From a virus: a DNA stretch of 40,032 bases. The notes below the pieces were generated by a model, which was given only the letters and a program-made list of their open reading frames with translations, did no database searches and was not told the origin of the DNA. Location: positions 1-40,032 of the IMG/VR virus record IMGVR_UViG_3300045975_000176. One strand, 5' to 3'. This document shows positions 16,188 to 23,876 of this stretch, in pieces (within the stretch, counting starts at the first letter, position 1; each line of letters begins with the position of its first letter). Made by a program: the position numbers and the translations under genes.

Positions 16188-18644
16188 TCACATCGGCGGC
16201 GGCGGTGGTTCCTCCTCCCTCACCGGCCGCAGCATGCCGGCCTCCAACAGGTCATCGACCGACGGGCCCTGCATCGGCGTCGGCACGCCTGGCGACAACA
16301 CCCCAGCCGAGACCGCTCCGTCGAGCGCTTGCGGCGGCTGTTCCTGTGCCGGCTGCAGCGCCCCCGACTCGATCGCGCCTTCGAGCGCGCCGCCGGATCC
16401 GGGCGGTGGGGCCTCTTCCTTCGCCGGCGGCTGCGGACCAGCGGCGACCGCGGCCTGCTGCATCTGCTTCATCACCAGCGTCTGTTCGAGCATCTTCACG
16501 CTCTGCACCATGGCCATATAGACCGGCGCGTTCGCCGTGCGCATCTCTTCGGCCTCCTCGGTCTTGAGGAACTGCTTTTTGAGGTAGATGTGAACGGGCA
16601 ACTCGATCATCTCGGGGTCGGGCGCTGCGGCCAGGACCTCGTCCGGCGTGCGGGCGGCCTTCCACCGATCCAGCTCGCGCGCCACCTGCTTGCGGTCGTT
16701 GTCGAGCGACTTCTTGAAGTGCGCCAGGTTCATCTCGACGAGCAACTTGCCACTCACTTCGGGATCCATCTGCGGCATCAGCACGCCCATCGACACGGCT
16801 TCCTTCAGCCGGAGCTGCTGCATCAGCGGGGACTTCGGCCAGGCGCTGGCGCGGTCGACCTGAATGTCAATCTGGCCGGAGAGGTCGGCGGCGGCGAACT
16901 GCTTGATCTCCCATTGCTGGTTTTCGCCCCGGATGCGGCGGAAGCGCGGCGACCACGCGCACTGCCGAGCGATGTCGAGCAGCATGAACGACAGATCGAT
17001 CTCGAACTGGATCAACCCGTCGAGCGGGTTACGGAACTTCGCTTGCCCGCGCTCCTCGAGGATCTGCACTTCGCCCAGCGTCGGATCGCCCTCCGGCCGC
17101 GAGCCGGCCAGCACAGAGTTGAGCCCGCTGACCTCCTGCATGTTGGCCTTGATGCGATCGAGGTAGTTGAACAGCGCCTCCGGCGGATTGATGCCGCGCG
17201 TCTCGGTGGGCTTCTGGCCGTCCATTGAGCGGTAGCGCACGTGCTGGCCCGGGACGCCGGTCGGCTCGTCGATGAACGTGACCGTTTCGGGCACGTAGGT
17301 CGTCGGCGCCGAGTTGTGCATGATGATCAACTGCACCAGCGCGTCGACCATGTTGTAGCTCACCTGCAACGGCGCGAGGTCGTCGGCCGGCGGATGGCCG
17401 AACTGTGTCGCCATGCCTTCGGTCCACGAGCGGATGAGGATGTTCTTGTAGCGCCGGCCCTCGGAATCCTGGAACGGCAGCGGGCCTGGCGTCTGGGCCG
17501 TCTGGTCCTCGATCAGCTGCTCGCCGATCATCACGCCGTAGAACCCGTCCGGAAAGTAGAACTCCCCGTCATCGATCGGGTCGTGCTGCAGGCGATAGAC
17601 GACCACGCCATCGAACTCGCCACTGCCGCCGGACTGACTGGTGGCGTTACCGGATTGCGGGCTCGCGAGCGACTGGAGCTGGTCCGCATAGGCGCGGGTG
17701 AGCGCGCCGTCCGCCTTGGCGCCTTTGTCCTTCACGAGGTCACGCGCCGACGGCCACATCCGGACGATGTCCTCGGGCGCCATGCGCGTGTGCGTGAGCA
17801 CCCACGGCGTGGCCTTCGCGTTCGCCCGCCGGCAGGAGGACGGCAGCGAGTATTCGACGCTGGGGATCGGCTGCGCGCAGATCCGGCCAATCGGCAGGTT
17901 CACCGACATGGGCGCCGGCACGCCGAGCTCGTCCGCCTGCGTCGCCAGCTCGAACGCCTCGGTGTCCGTGTTCTCGCACTCCGGGTTCGGACACTTGCCG
18001 AGTTCGTCGATCTCAACCGGCGTGGCCATCTCGCCGCACACGGTGCACGTGTAGACGTCGACGGGCGCCTCGCCGTACTTCGGATCGTTGTCGTAGTAGA
18101 GGCAGTAGGCGACGCCGTTGGTGAGCGCCGAGAGACGATTCAACAGGTGACGATGCCCCTGGCTGTCATAGCCGCACTCTTCGCGGAGCACCGGGACCGC
18201 ATCAATCGCCACTTCGGACGTGGCGCGGTCCTCGTCGGCGTCGGTCTTCGGGGCGAAGAGCTGCGCGGGCTCTGCCTGGTCGAGGATGGCGGTGATCCCG
18301 TCGATGTGCGCCGTAAAGAGGTTCGTGACTGGCCGTGGCACCCACTCGGGCAGGCCGCCCTTGTCCGGGTCGCTCCCGCGCTCGACGTAGCGCTGCGCGG
18401 ACGGATCCCAGATCGACCAATGGTTCGCTTGGCCGCCGCGATCGAGCTTGTGATGCCAGATGTCCGCCCGATCGCGCAGCAGGCGGGCGGTGTGGCTCTT
18501 GGCGTCGCGAACGCAGCGCTCCATGAGCATCTTGCCCTGGCCCTGGTAGTCGACCGTGCGGGCCTCCGGCTCGGCGCCCGCGGCGTCCGGCAGGGGGACA
18601 GCGGCATCCTGTGCCGCGGGATCATCAGGAGGCGGTACGTGCAC
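16188..18644 (-). CDS. Portal protein (818 aa)
   Basis: Large protein at the expected place before the scaffold and capsid genes. The N-terminal half has MERCVRDAKSHTARLLRDRA, WVPRPVTNLFTAHIDGITAI and LFAPKTDADEDRATSEVAID, the start of a podovirus-type portal in which the clip/stem domain follows. A zinc-ribbon-like insert lies at C200, C203, C218 and C223. The core includes QVSYNMVDALVQLIIMHNSA and a long helical C-terminus, then a Pro/Gly-rich, probably disordered tail ending EEEPPPPPM. GTG start 18644 overlaps the previous gene by 20 bases and has only a weak ribosome site. Twelve copies would form the DNA entry ring. Confidence 0.85.
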   Translation of the reverse strand: MHVPPPDDPAAQDAAVPLPDAAGAEPEARTVDYQGQGKMLMERCVRDAKSHTARLLRDRADIWHHKLDRGGQANHWSIWDPSAQRYVERGSDPDKGGLPEWVPRPVTNLFTAHIDGITAILDQAEPAQLFAPKTDADEDRATSEVAIDAVPVLREECGYDSQGHRHLLNRLSALTNGVAYCLYYDNDPKYGEAPVDVYTCTVCGEMATPVEIDELGKCPNPECENTDTEAFELATQADELGVPAPMSVNLPIGRICAQPIPSVEYSLPSSCRRANAKATPWVLTHTRMAPEDIVRMWPSARDLVKDKGAKADGALTRAYADQLQSLASPQSGNATSQSGGSGEFDGVVVYRLQHDPIDDGEFYFPDGFYGVMIGEQLIEDQTAQTPGPLPFQDSEGRRYKNILIRSWTEGMATQFGHPPADDLAPLQVSYNMVDALVQLIIMHNSAPTTYVPETVTFIDEPTGVPGQHVRYRSMDGQKPTETRGINPPEALFNYLDRIKANMQEVSGLNSVLAGSRPEGDPTLGEVQILEERGQAKFRNPLDGLIQFEIDLSFMLLDIARQCAWSPRFRRIRGENQQWEIKQFAAADLSGQIDIQVDRASAWPKSPLMQQLRLKEAVSMGVLMPQMDPEVSGKLLVEMNLAHFKKSLDNDRKQVARELDRWKAARTPDEVLAAAPDPEMIELPVHIYLKKQFLKTEEAEEMRTANAPVYMAMVQSVKMLEQTLVMKQMQQAAVAAGPQPPAKEEAPPPGSGGALEGAIESGALQPAQEQPPQALDGAVSAGVLSPGVPTPMQGPSVDDLLEAGMLRPVREEEPPPPPM

Positions 18645-18939
18645 TCGTCATCGCTTCCTGGCCCGGCGGCGGTGACGGCATCTCGGTCATTTGCATCGCG
18701 CGGAAGGCGCGATGAATAGCGGGTTCGGAGGCCGAACGTGGGGCGGTGGCTACTCCGGAGACTTGTTTGACTTCGAGCAGACGGTCGAGGGTGCGTTCTT
18801 CGCGCTCACGCCAGTACTGCGCCTCGTATTTCAGGTTCGCCACGTCGCGCTCGAGGACCTCGCAGCGTGCGCACGGCGGCGGCGACGCGACGCCGCGCAA
18901 GAGACGCCAGGCGAGCGAGAGGCGCGCGACCCACGTCAT
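18625..18939 (-). CDS. Small coiled-coil protein, membrane- or portal-linked (104 aa)
   Basis: N-terminal amphipathic or hydrophobic helix (MTWVARLSLAWRLLRGVA), then a CxxC pair (CARC) leading into a coiled coil (EVLERDVANLKYEAQYWRER, EERTLDRLLEV). The C-terminus is unstructured. Its start overlaps the HTH gene upstream as ATGA and its end overlaps the portal start, so expression is coupled to portal. No family recognised. Confidence 0.7.
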   Translation of the reverse strand: MTWVARLSLAWRLLRGVASPPPCARCEVLERDVANLKYEAQYWREREERTLDRLLEVKQVSGVATAPRSASEPAIHRAFRAMQMTEMPSPPPGQEAMTSARTAS

Positions 18940-19133
18940 CGCGGGGTCAGCACCTTGTCGATGAGCACGTTACCGTCACGGAACAGCGAGGCCACGAGGA
19001 TGCGACGCTGGCCGCCGGCCGTGCGGACGTATTCGACCTTGTTGTCATCGAGCCACTTGTACATCGTGCGACGGCACACCCCGGCGATGACGCAGGCTTG
19101 ATTGATGTTCACGTGCTGACGCCGCTCGTCCAT
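18936..19133 (-). CDS. Excisionase/MerR-like HTH DNA-binding protein (65 aa)
   Basis: The sequence NINQACVIAGVCRRTMYKWL is a winged-helix HTH of the excisionase type, followed by the wing EYVRTAGGQRRILVASLF. Small proteins of this type bind DNA as regulators or architectural factors. The ATG at 19133 has GGAG six bases upstream; a GTG one codon earlier is less well placed. No integrase is visible here, so regulation of late genes or a role in packaging is more likely than excision. It is translationally coupled to the next gene. Confidence 0.8.
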   Translation of the reverse strand: MDERRQHVNINQACVIAGVCRRTMYKWLDDNKVEYVRTAGGQRRILVASLFRDGNVLIDKVLTPR

Positions 19134-19175
19134 CACAGACTCCGTTGTAGCACTCCGACCGCGAAACCGCCCAGA

Positions 19176-19676
19176 TCAGGCCGGGTCGGGGATGAACTCG
19201 TTGCCCCGGACCTGTCCGGACAACTGTCCGGTCTGGTTGATGCTCGAGATGCGCAGGTGCACCGGCCCGCCGTCACGCGGCACCTGAACGACGGTCGGCA
19301 GCTTCATCGGGGTCGCCGAGCTCGCGAGGGCACGCAGGAACATTTCGAGGCGTGGGGCGTACGACAGTTCCGGCAGCTTCGGCTCGGGGTTCGGTGCGGG
19401 CGCGTCGACGAGCGGGGTATAGCCGCTCTCGAACGCCTCGGCCGGACTGAACGACAAATAGCCGTCCGCGTAGGCCACGAAGTAGCCGCCCGGTTGCGGC
19501 GTGTGCTTCTTCATGTAGGCGGCGTCGACGTCGGCCTGGAAGGCGATTTCTGCCGCCCCGATCGGCGCGAGCGTGAGGCGCCCGGCGCCGTCCTGCTCGA
19601 TCACCTCGACCGCCACGATCTTCGCGGCGTGGACGACCTTGTGTGACTGGTACTGCGGTAACAGCTTGACGTTCAT
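19176..19676 (-). CDS. Conserved phage hypothetical protein (166 aa)
   Basis: The N-terminal part reads like a widespread small phage protein: HKVVHAAKIVAVEVIEQDG, then YMKKHTPQPGGYFVAYADGY and LSFSPAEAFESGYTPL. This module often lies near lysis or capsid genes. Here it is followed by about 65 extra residues (LPELSYAPRLEMFLRALASS, then VHLRISSINQTGQLSG) that are not part of the usual core. Function unknown. ATGA overlap with the lipoprotein gene. Confidence 0.8.
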   Translation of the reverse strand: MNVKLLPQYQSHKVVHAAKIVAVEVIEQDGAGRLTLAPIGAAEIAFQADVDAAYMKKHTPQPGGYFVAYADGYLSFSPAEAFESGYTPLVDAPAPNPEPKLPELSYAPRLEMFLRALASSATPMKLPTVVQVPRDGGPVHLRISSINQTGQLSGQVRGNEFIPDPA

Positions 19677-19969
19677 CTCGGCGGCGGCTCCTTGGCCGGC
19701 GGCGGTGGCGCGGGCTTTGGTGCAGGTGGCGGCGCGGGCGTCGCGGCGATCACCGTGCGCGCGTTGTCGCACACCGCCCGATCCAGCGTGATACGAGACT
19801 GCGCGTTGTCCTTGTAGACGAGGCGCAGATAGCACGTGCCCGCTTCATCGTAGAGCACGGCCGTTTGCAGGTAGGCATTGAGGCTCGTCGTCGACGGCCG
19901 TGTGTAGTAGCCGACACTGGCGCAGCCACACAGCGACGCCGTCGCGATGAGCAGGGCCATCGTCTTCAC
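19673..19969 (-). CDS. Putative outer-membrane lipoprotein (98 aa)
   Basis: Starts with GTG one base after the Acb2-like stop. Residues 1-15 are a lipoprotein signal (MALLIATASL then CGC), with lipidation likely at Cys16 (LCGC). The body is short and beta-like (LQTAVLYDEAGTCYLRLVYK) with two further cysteines, and the C-terminus is Pro/Ala-rich (PAPPPAPKPAPPPPAKEPPP). A proline-rich lipoprotein is compatible with an outer-membrane spanin subunit or a superinfection-exclusion lipoprotein. No holin or endolysin is identified nearby, so lysis is only a possibility. Confidence 0.75.
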   Translation of the reverse strand: MKTMALLIATASLCGCASVGYYTRPSTTSLNAYLQTAVLYDEAGTCYLRLVYKDNAQSRITLDRAVCDNARTVIAATPAPPPAPKPAPPPPAKEPPPR

Positions 19970-19970
19970 G

Positions 19971-20195
19971 TTAGAACTGGCCCTTGAGCGCAATCGAGCC
20001 GTTGGCGATGTGCACGCACTCGCGCAGCTTGCGCACGGCGACGGTCTGGTCCGCAGACTGCGGCGTGTTCGCGACGAGGATCTTCGCAAACACTTTGGCG
20101 CCCGCGCGAATGGCCTCGTATTTCGGGATCTGGTCCGGTGTCGGAGCGTGATACGTGAACAGGTCCTCAATCGCGTCGTCGTCGAGCTTCTTCAT
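19971..20195 (-). CDS. acb2: Acb2-family anti-CBASS cyclic-oligonucleotide sponge (74 aa)
   Basis: Residues 13-16 FTYH, then P..DQIPKYEAIRAGAK, and the C-terminal AVRKLRECVHIANGSIAL match the pattern I know from the Acb2 family of small phage proteins (the Pseudomonas phage type), which form hexamers and bind cyclic di- and trinucleotides, blocking CBASS and related signalling. Length (74) and all-helical character fit. Known from family: function by sequestration, no catalysis. Seen here: motif spacing. Inferred: this copy is active. ATGA overlap with the gene upstream. An alternative is a paralogue of unknown ligand. Confidence 0.8.
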   Translation of the reverse strand: MKKLDDDAIEDLFTYHAPTPDQIPKYEAIRAGAKVFAKILVANTPQSADQTVAVRKLRECVHIANGSIALKGQF

Positions 20196-20389
20196 TGGCT
20201 CCTTTCACGCTTGCACTCAGGGCAAGCGATCTCGCCGTCGCCGTGCATGCACTCGCCTGCGCCGCGACACATATCGTCGATGCAGACGACGATGAAGCCC
20301 GCGCCCATGCAGGCGTTACAGCCGTCGTCGTATGGGTATTCGTCGTCGTGGCCGTACTCGTCTTCGTCGAAGTCGCCGCGCATAGTCAT
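20192..20389 (-). CDS. Small zinc-finger protein, DnaJ-type CxxCxGxG (65 aa)
   Basis: An acidic N-terminus (DFDEDEYGHDDEYPYDDG) is followed by CNACMGAGF, CIDDMCRGAGEC and CPECKRERSQ, a rubredoxin/DnaJ-like set of cysteines likely to bind one or two zinc ions. The second ATG (20383) has the AAAGG at a better distance than 20389, so the true start may be two codons in. No function can be assigned. ATGA overlap with the Acb2-like gene. Confidence 0.75.
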   Translation of the reverse strand: MTMRGDFDEDEYGHDDEYPYDDGCNACMGAGFIVVCIDDMCRGAGECMHGDGEIACPECKRERSQ

Positions 20390-20401
20390 CGACCTTTCGT
20401 C

Positions 20402-20683
20402 TTACGCCAGGTTCGCCAGTACTGACGGTGCTCGGCGCCGCGGCTGGCGCCCGAAATAGGTCTCGAAGCCATACCGGCGTTCGGTGCCGCAGACCTCGCA
20501 GACCGCGAGGTCATGGCCGGAGGCGCGATGGGGCGTGTGCTGCAACGCGCGCAGGCGCACGACGAGATCGTCCGGCACTGGGTAGACCGTGGCCACGGAC
20601 GATTCATGCTCGCGATACTCGGTGACGGCCGCGTCGACGTCAGCGACCCTCGGGTTACACCGTCCTTCGCAGATCAGCTCCAT
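20402..20683 (-). CDS. Hypothetical protein with CxxC motif (93 aa)
   Basis: Start ATG 20683 has GGAG five bases upstream. The body is helical (AAVTEYREHESSVATVYPVP) and has AVCEVCGTERRYGFETYFG near the end, a single treble-clef-like zinc motif. No family recognised. It lies in the run of small genes between terminase and portal. Confidence 0.7.
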   Translation of the reverse strand: MELICEGRCNPRVADVDAAVTEYREHESSVATVYPVPDDLVVRLRALQHTPHRASGHDLAVCEVCGTERRYGFETYFGRQPRRRAPSVLANLA

Positions 20684-20698
20684 CGTGGCTCCAAGGAT

Positions 20699-21148
20699 TT
20701 ACTTCGGCCATCCGAACAGGGCCCACCGCAGGCGGCGGACGAACGACATCCCGCGAAAGTCGATGAGCGCGGCGACCGCCAGGTGATGCGCGCCGAGCGT
20801 GGGCACGTCGTCCCGCATCTTGTGATACGCGGCCGCCGCCGACTCGTTGAACGCCACGACCTGGTTCTCGGCCCGCGTCACGCTCTCGCTGATCACGTGC
20901 TGACGCTGCTCGAGGGCCATCACCATCTTGCCTTGCGCGTCGAGGCGGCGCGTCAGCTCCGCTCGCGTCGCTTCCAGCGTGCGCTCGAACTCCTGCACCT
21001 GCTTGGCGACGCGTTGGGACACGTCCGTCGCGTGATTGGCGCTGGTAATGCACTCGTTCGTGCGGAGGACGGCTTCGTCGTGGATACGGGCGGCCTCTTC
21101 GACCACGTCAGCGACGGTCGCGAAGTTCCGCTTTTGTTCTCGGCCCAT
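20699..21148 (-). CDS. Coiled-coil protein with C-terminal basic/hydrophobic helix (149 aa)
   Basis: Residues 10-115 are a long coiled coil (TVADVVEEAARIHDEAVLRT, QVQEFERTLEATRAELTRRL, AENQVVAFNESAAAAYHKMR). The end (MSFVRRLRWALFGWPK) is basic and amphipathic, as in peripheral membrane proteins. It is the first gene after the terminase and follows a large intergenic hairpin. Could be a membrane-attached regulator or a minor virion protein; unknown. Confidence 0.75.
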   Translation of the reverse strand: MGREQKRNFATVADVVEEAARIHDEAVLRTNECITSANHATDVSQRVAKQVQEFERTLEATRAELTRRLDAQGKMVMALEQRQHVISESVTRAENQVVAFNESAAAAYHKMRDDVPTLGAHHLAVAALIDFRGMSFVRRLRWALFGWPK

Positions 21149-21311
21149 AGAGTGGTCCCGGCGTCACGGGGATCGAGCGCTCTACCGGCTCCCCGGATCG
21201 TGGGTGCCGGGCTTCCACCTTCACCCACAATCCGGCTCCCGGGGATGCAGTCGCTGCTAGAGGCTCATAACGAGCACCAGCCTGACAAAAGGCTGCGGTG
21301 GAGCGCAAGAG
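21149..21311. other. Intergenic region after terminase with two hairpins
   Basis: No supported gene. It holds a 6-bp hairpin at 21278-21295 (CAGCCT / AGGCTG) and a larger stem at 21193-21235. No T tract follows either. It may be an mRNA processing zone between the packaging genes and the head genes. Confidence 0.55.
21193..21235 (-). repeat. 14-bp inverted repeat (13 pairs plus one wobble)
   Basis: CCGGATCGTGGGTG and CACCCACAATCCGG flank a 15-base loop; one position is a G-T wobble in RNA. It lies 45 bases upstream of the coiled-coil gene and could form a stable RNA stem or a protein-binding DNA dyad. Confidence 0.6.
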
Positions 21312-23876
21312 CTAGCGGCGGACCAGACTCCCCATCACGCCGCCCGGGCGTTTCTTGTGGCGCTTGTCGAGCGATTCGTAGTGCTGCCGCTCGAGGGCGG
21401 GCAGGTGCGCGTAGGGGTCGACGATGAGCGTGCGGTCCTGGAACGGACGCGCCTCGAAGAACCGGCCGATGTCCTCGTAGCAGTTATGAACCAGGAGGCC
21501 GTTGGCGAAGAACTCGTGCGCGTCTTCGACGGTTAGGTCATACACCGCGGCGCGCCCGCTTGGCCGCACGGTAGTAACACTTCGGGTCACCGCAGAAGCG
21601 CTTGTTCGGTCGCTTCGTGGCGAATCGAGCGCCGCACCCATCGCACCGGACAAAGCGCGTCGGCTTCGACTCTCGCTGTCGTTCCTCGAACGAACGATTG
21701 ATGCACTTGGCGGAACAATAATTGACGTCGCGCAGCTGGTCACCGGCGATGTCAGCGGGTCCCCCACACATCGCGCAGGTCGTGAGGACACGAGGGATTG
21801 CCAGCCGCGCTTCAGAAGCGTATCCAGCGTTCTCGCGACGCGCAGCGCGCTGGCGAGGAGTCGGATTCCTACTATGGAGCGAGAGATGCTGCTTTCGAGG
21901 CAAGAGTTCGAGATTGTCGGGATGGTTGTTTGCACGGTTCCCATCCTTGTGGTGCACATGACAGCCAAACGGCAGACGCCCGTGCGTGTCTCGCCACACG
22001 CGGCGGTGAAGGCGACCGTAGCCACGGCGCGCAAAGTAGCGACCGCATTTGTAATAGACCACGTCCCGCCACACCTGCGCTGTCTCTGACAGCACGATTG
22101 GAGCTTCGACCACAAGGAAACCTCTGTCGCGTAATACGGTATGAAGTCGTTGGATATTTCGTCGACACGGATGAATCCACGCGTTTTGTCAAAGATTCCA
22201 TGGTTCCCAGTGGCGCGCACGGCGCCGCCAGGTGTCACGACCTCGAACACCTCGGCATCTGGCGATGTCTGCCAGGCACGCAACACCCGCCGATAGCCTC
22301 GGCGCGTCAGGAGCCTGTCACCGGCCAGAATCCGCTCGATCGGCGTCAGTCCTTCGTCGGTGTGCACCAGCGTGCCCTCGGCGATGCAGTGGTTCTCGGA
22401 GTCTTCGTCCTCCACGTCGGGATCTTCCTCGTCCCATGGGATGTCCGGGACCGTGCGGATCGCCTCCGGGCACGCAGTCGTGATCGTCCAGTTCGGCAAC
22501 CCGTCGACGTTGGTCTGCAGGGCATCGAGCCAGCGCTGCGGCCGCGACTCGCGCGCCGGCCGTCCTGCGGCACCGAGCCGCACGTTGCAGATGTGCAGCA
22601 GCTCGTCGCAGTAGACCTCGTAGATGGACTTCGCGCGCCCCAGTTCCTCCCGGCTCGCCTTCATCGACGGGTCGATCACGATCCACTCGGGCTTGTAGTT
22701 CCGATGTTCGAGCAGCTGGCGAATCATCTGCGCTTGTTCCACGTCGCGCTTGCGGGGCATGTAGAACTCGAAGAACGTCCGCACGTGGCCACCGGGCAGG
22801 CCGGCATGGAGATGGAACGACCACGGGACGCCATAGCCATAGTCGACCGAGCCCCAGATCGGCGCTCCCGCCGGCGGCTTCCAATGCGCGTTGGGGATCA
22901 CGTGCCAGGGGATCACCTGACCGACCGACAGCGCCGCCGAGAGCGCCAGCAGATCCTCGTCGGTCTCGTGGATCATCTTCTTCTCGCGCCAGAACGGGCC
23001 GACGATCATCTGATCGTTGGCGTCCCAATCGCCCTCCGCCAGTTGCTTCGCCTTGTCGCCACCGAGCGCGTAGACCTTGGCCAGGTAGTGCGGATCGGCG
23101 TTGGCCAGCGCCATGTTGTCGTGGAACCACGCCGGGATGAACTGCCGCGTGGGCACGAACTCGGGTTTGCTCGGATCGCCGGGGAGCGGCAACGGGCGCC
23201 ACACCTCGAAGGGTTGCGGCGGCAGTCGGCCCGGGCCCAGCTCCTCGGGCCGAGGCCGCAAGAACCAGCGTTTGAGCCATCCATGGCCGACCCCGCCCGG
23301 GTTCGACATCAGGCGGATGCGCTTGCGCATGCCGAGACGCGCCGAGCGGACGCGCGTCGCCAGGTATTTCACCTGGAACTCGGTGAAGTGCGACGCCTCG
23401 TCGATGAACAGCGCGACCCACTGCGCCGACTGGTAGCTGTAGACATCCTTCTCGTGCTGCGCGTGACAGAACCAGAGCTGTGAGCCGTTCCAGAACGTCG
23501 CCACCAAATCCGAGGCATTGAACTTGGCGATGTAATCCGGCACGAGCAGCAGGAAGCGGCTGATGATCTCCTGCTTCAGTTCCTTCAACTTGCGGCGGAA
23601 GAACGCGACCTTGACGTTCGGGTTCTCGATGCAGATCGTGATGGCTTCGACCAGGCCGAACTCGGACTTGCCGCCACCGACGGCGCCGCCGTAGAAGAGG
23701 ACCTCGGCGACAGAGGCGTGCGCAAACGCCTGTTTCGGCTGCGGGACGCAGCGATCACGGCGGGGATGGCAGGGGGGATCGTGCACGCACTCGCCGGACG
23801 GGTCGGTATAGCCCCAATTCCAGCCGGCCCGAAGTGACGCGAGGCGTCGCGCCTCCTTCGAGCGCTTACCGCTCAT
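21312..23876 (-). CDS. terL: Terminase large subunit, interrupted by an intein (854 aa precursor)
   Basis: The ATPase and nuclease that packages phage DNA. Walker A is GGAVGGGKS at 63-71; Walker B is LFIDE at 156-160 followed by ASHFT. The RNase H-like nuclease starts at GSVDYGYGV (D345), with IVIDPSMK (D402) as a second acid. Residues 497-798 are an intein, placed within the conserved acid/His element ENH-CYEDIGRFF near the C-terminus of the nuclease; splicing would give about 552 residues, the usual size. The extended Cys/His N-terminus (CVHDPPCHPRRDRC) is unusual. An HNH gene lies in another frame inside the intein. ATGA overlap with the upstream gene. Confidence 0.92.
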   Translation of the reverse strand: MSGKRSKEARRLASLRAGWNWGYTDPSGECVHDPPCHPRRDRCVPQPKQAFAHASVAEVLFYGGAVGGGKSEFGLVEAITICIENPNVKVAFFRRKLKELKQEIISRFLLLVPDYIAKFNASDLVATFWNGSQLWFCHAQHEKDVYSYQSAQWVALFIDEASHFTEFQVKYLATRVRSARLGMRKRIRLMSNPGGVGHGWLKRWFLRPRPEELGPGRLPPQPFEVWRPLPLPGDPSKPEFVPTRQFIPAWFHDNMALANADPHYLAKVYALGGDKAKQLAEGDWDANDQMIVGPFWREKKMIHETDEDLLALSAALSVGQVIPWHVIPNAHWKPPAGAPIWGSVDYGYGVPWSFHLHAGLPGGHVRTFFEFYMPRKRDVEQAQMIRQLLEHRNYKPEWIVIDPSMKASREELGRAKSIYEVYCDELLHICNVRLGAAGRPARESRPQRWLDALQTNVDGLPNWTITTACPEAIRTVPDIPWDEEDPDVEDEDSENHCIAEGTLVHTDEGLTPIERILAGDRLLTRRGYRRVLRAWQTSPDAEVFEVVTPGGAVRATGNHGIFDKTRGFIRVDEISNDFIPYYATEVSLWSKLQSCCQRQRRCGGTWSITNAVATLRAVATVAFTAACGETRTGVCRLAVMCTTRMGTVQTTIPTISNSCLESSISRSIVGIRLLASALRVARTLDTLLKRGWQSLVSSRPARCVGDPLTSPVTSCATSIIVPPSASIVRSRNDSESRSRRALSGAMGAALDSPRSDRTSASAVTRSVTTVRPSGRAAVYDLTVEDAHEFFANGLLVHNCYEDIGRFFEARPFQDRTLIVDPYAHLPALERQHYESLDKRHKKRPGGVMGSLVRR
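21483..22388 (-). mobile_element. TerL intein (302 residues in frame)
   Basis: Begins with Cys497 (CIAEGTLVHTDEGLTPIERI, block A) and has a block-B-type TGNH at 556-559. It ends with VYDLTVEDAHEFFANG then LLVHN (blocks F and G); the next residue is Cys799. Splicing residues Cys1, His-Asn and +1 Cys are all present. Splicing segments add up to roughly 112 residues, so it is a mini-intein whose middle, about residues 588-778 in this frame, is the other-frame reading of an HNH gene and should carry no endonuclease of its own. Confidence 0.88.
21538..22113 (-). CDS. HNH homing-type endonuclease nested in the TerL intein (191 aa)
   Basis: Read in the -1 frame relative to TerL. Residues about 15-80 hold a group-I-intron-like HNH domain: DVVYYKCGRYFARR, LHRRVWRDTHGRLPFG, CHVHHKDGNRANNHPDNLEL, then KQHLSLHS. 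Zinc-finger units follow (CAMCGG, CSAKC, CDGCG, CGDPKC). The GTG start has GAGG about seven bases upstream. Its TGA falls inside VYDL (Y779/D780 of TerL), exactly where the intein's block F starts. The frame is open upstream of the GTG without a start codon, so a frameshifted product from the intein is another possible route. Expected to cut an intein-less terL and drive intein homing. Confidence 0.85.
   Translation of the reverse strand: MVEAPIVLSETAQVWRDVVYYKCGRYFARRGYGRLHRRVWRDTHGRLPFGCHVHHKDGNRANNHPDNLELLPRKQHLSLHSRNPTPRQRAARRENAGYASEARLAIPRVLTTCAMCGGPADIAGDQLRDVNYCSAKCINRSFEERQRESKPTRFVRCDGCGARFATKRPNKRFCGDPKCYYRAAKRARRGV

Noticed and set aside
17241-18719. 492-codon plus-strand frame across the portal gene
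   Set aside because: Shadow of the portal in GC-rich DNA; the minus strand reads recognisable portal sequence.
21149-21200. tRNA-like segment AGCCGGTAGAGC after terL
   Set aside because: The D-arm-like piece has no matching acceptor, anticodon or T arm.
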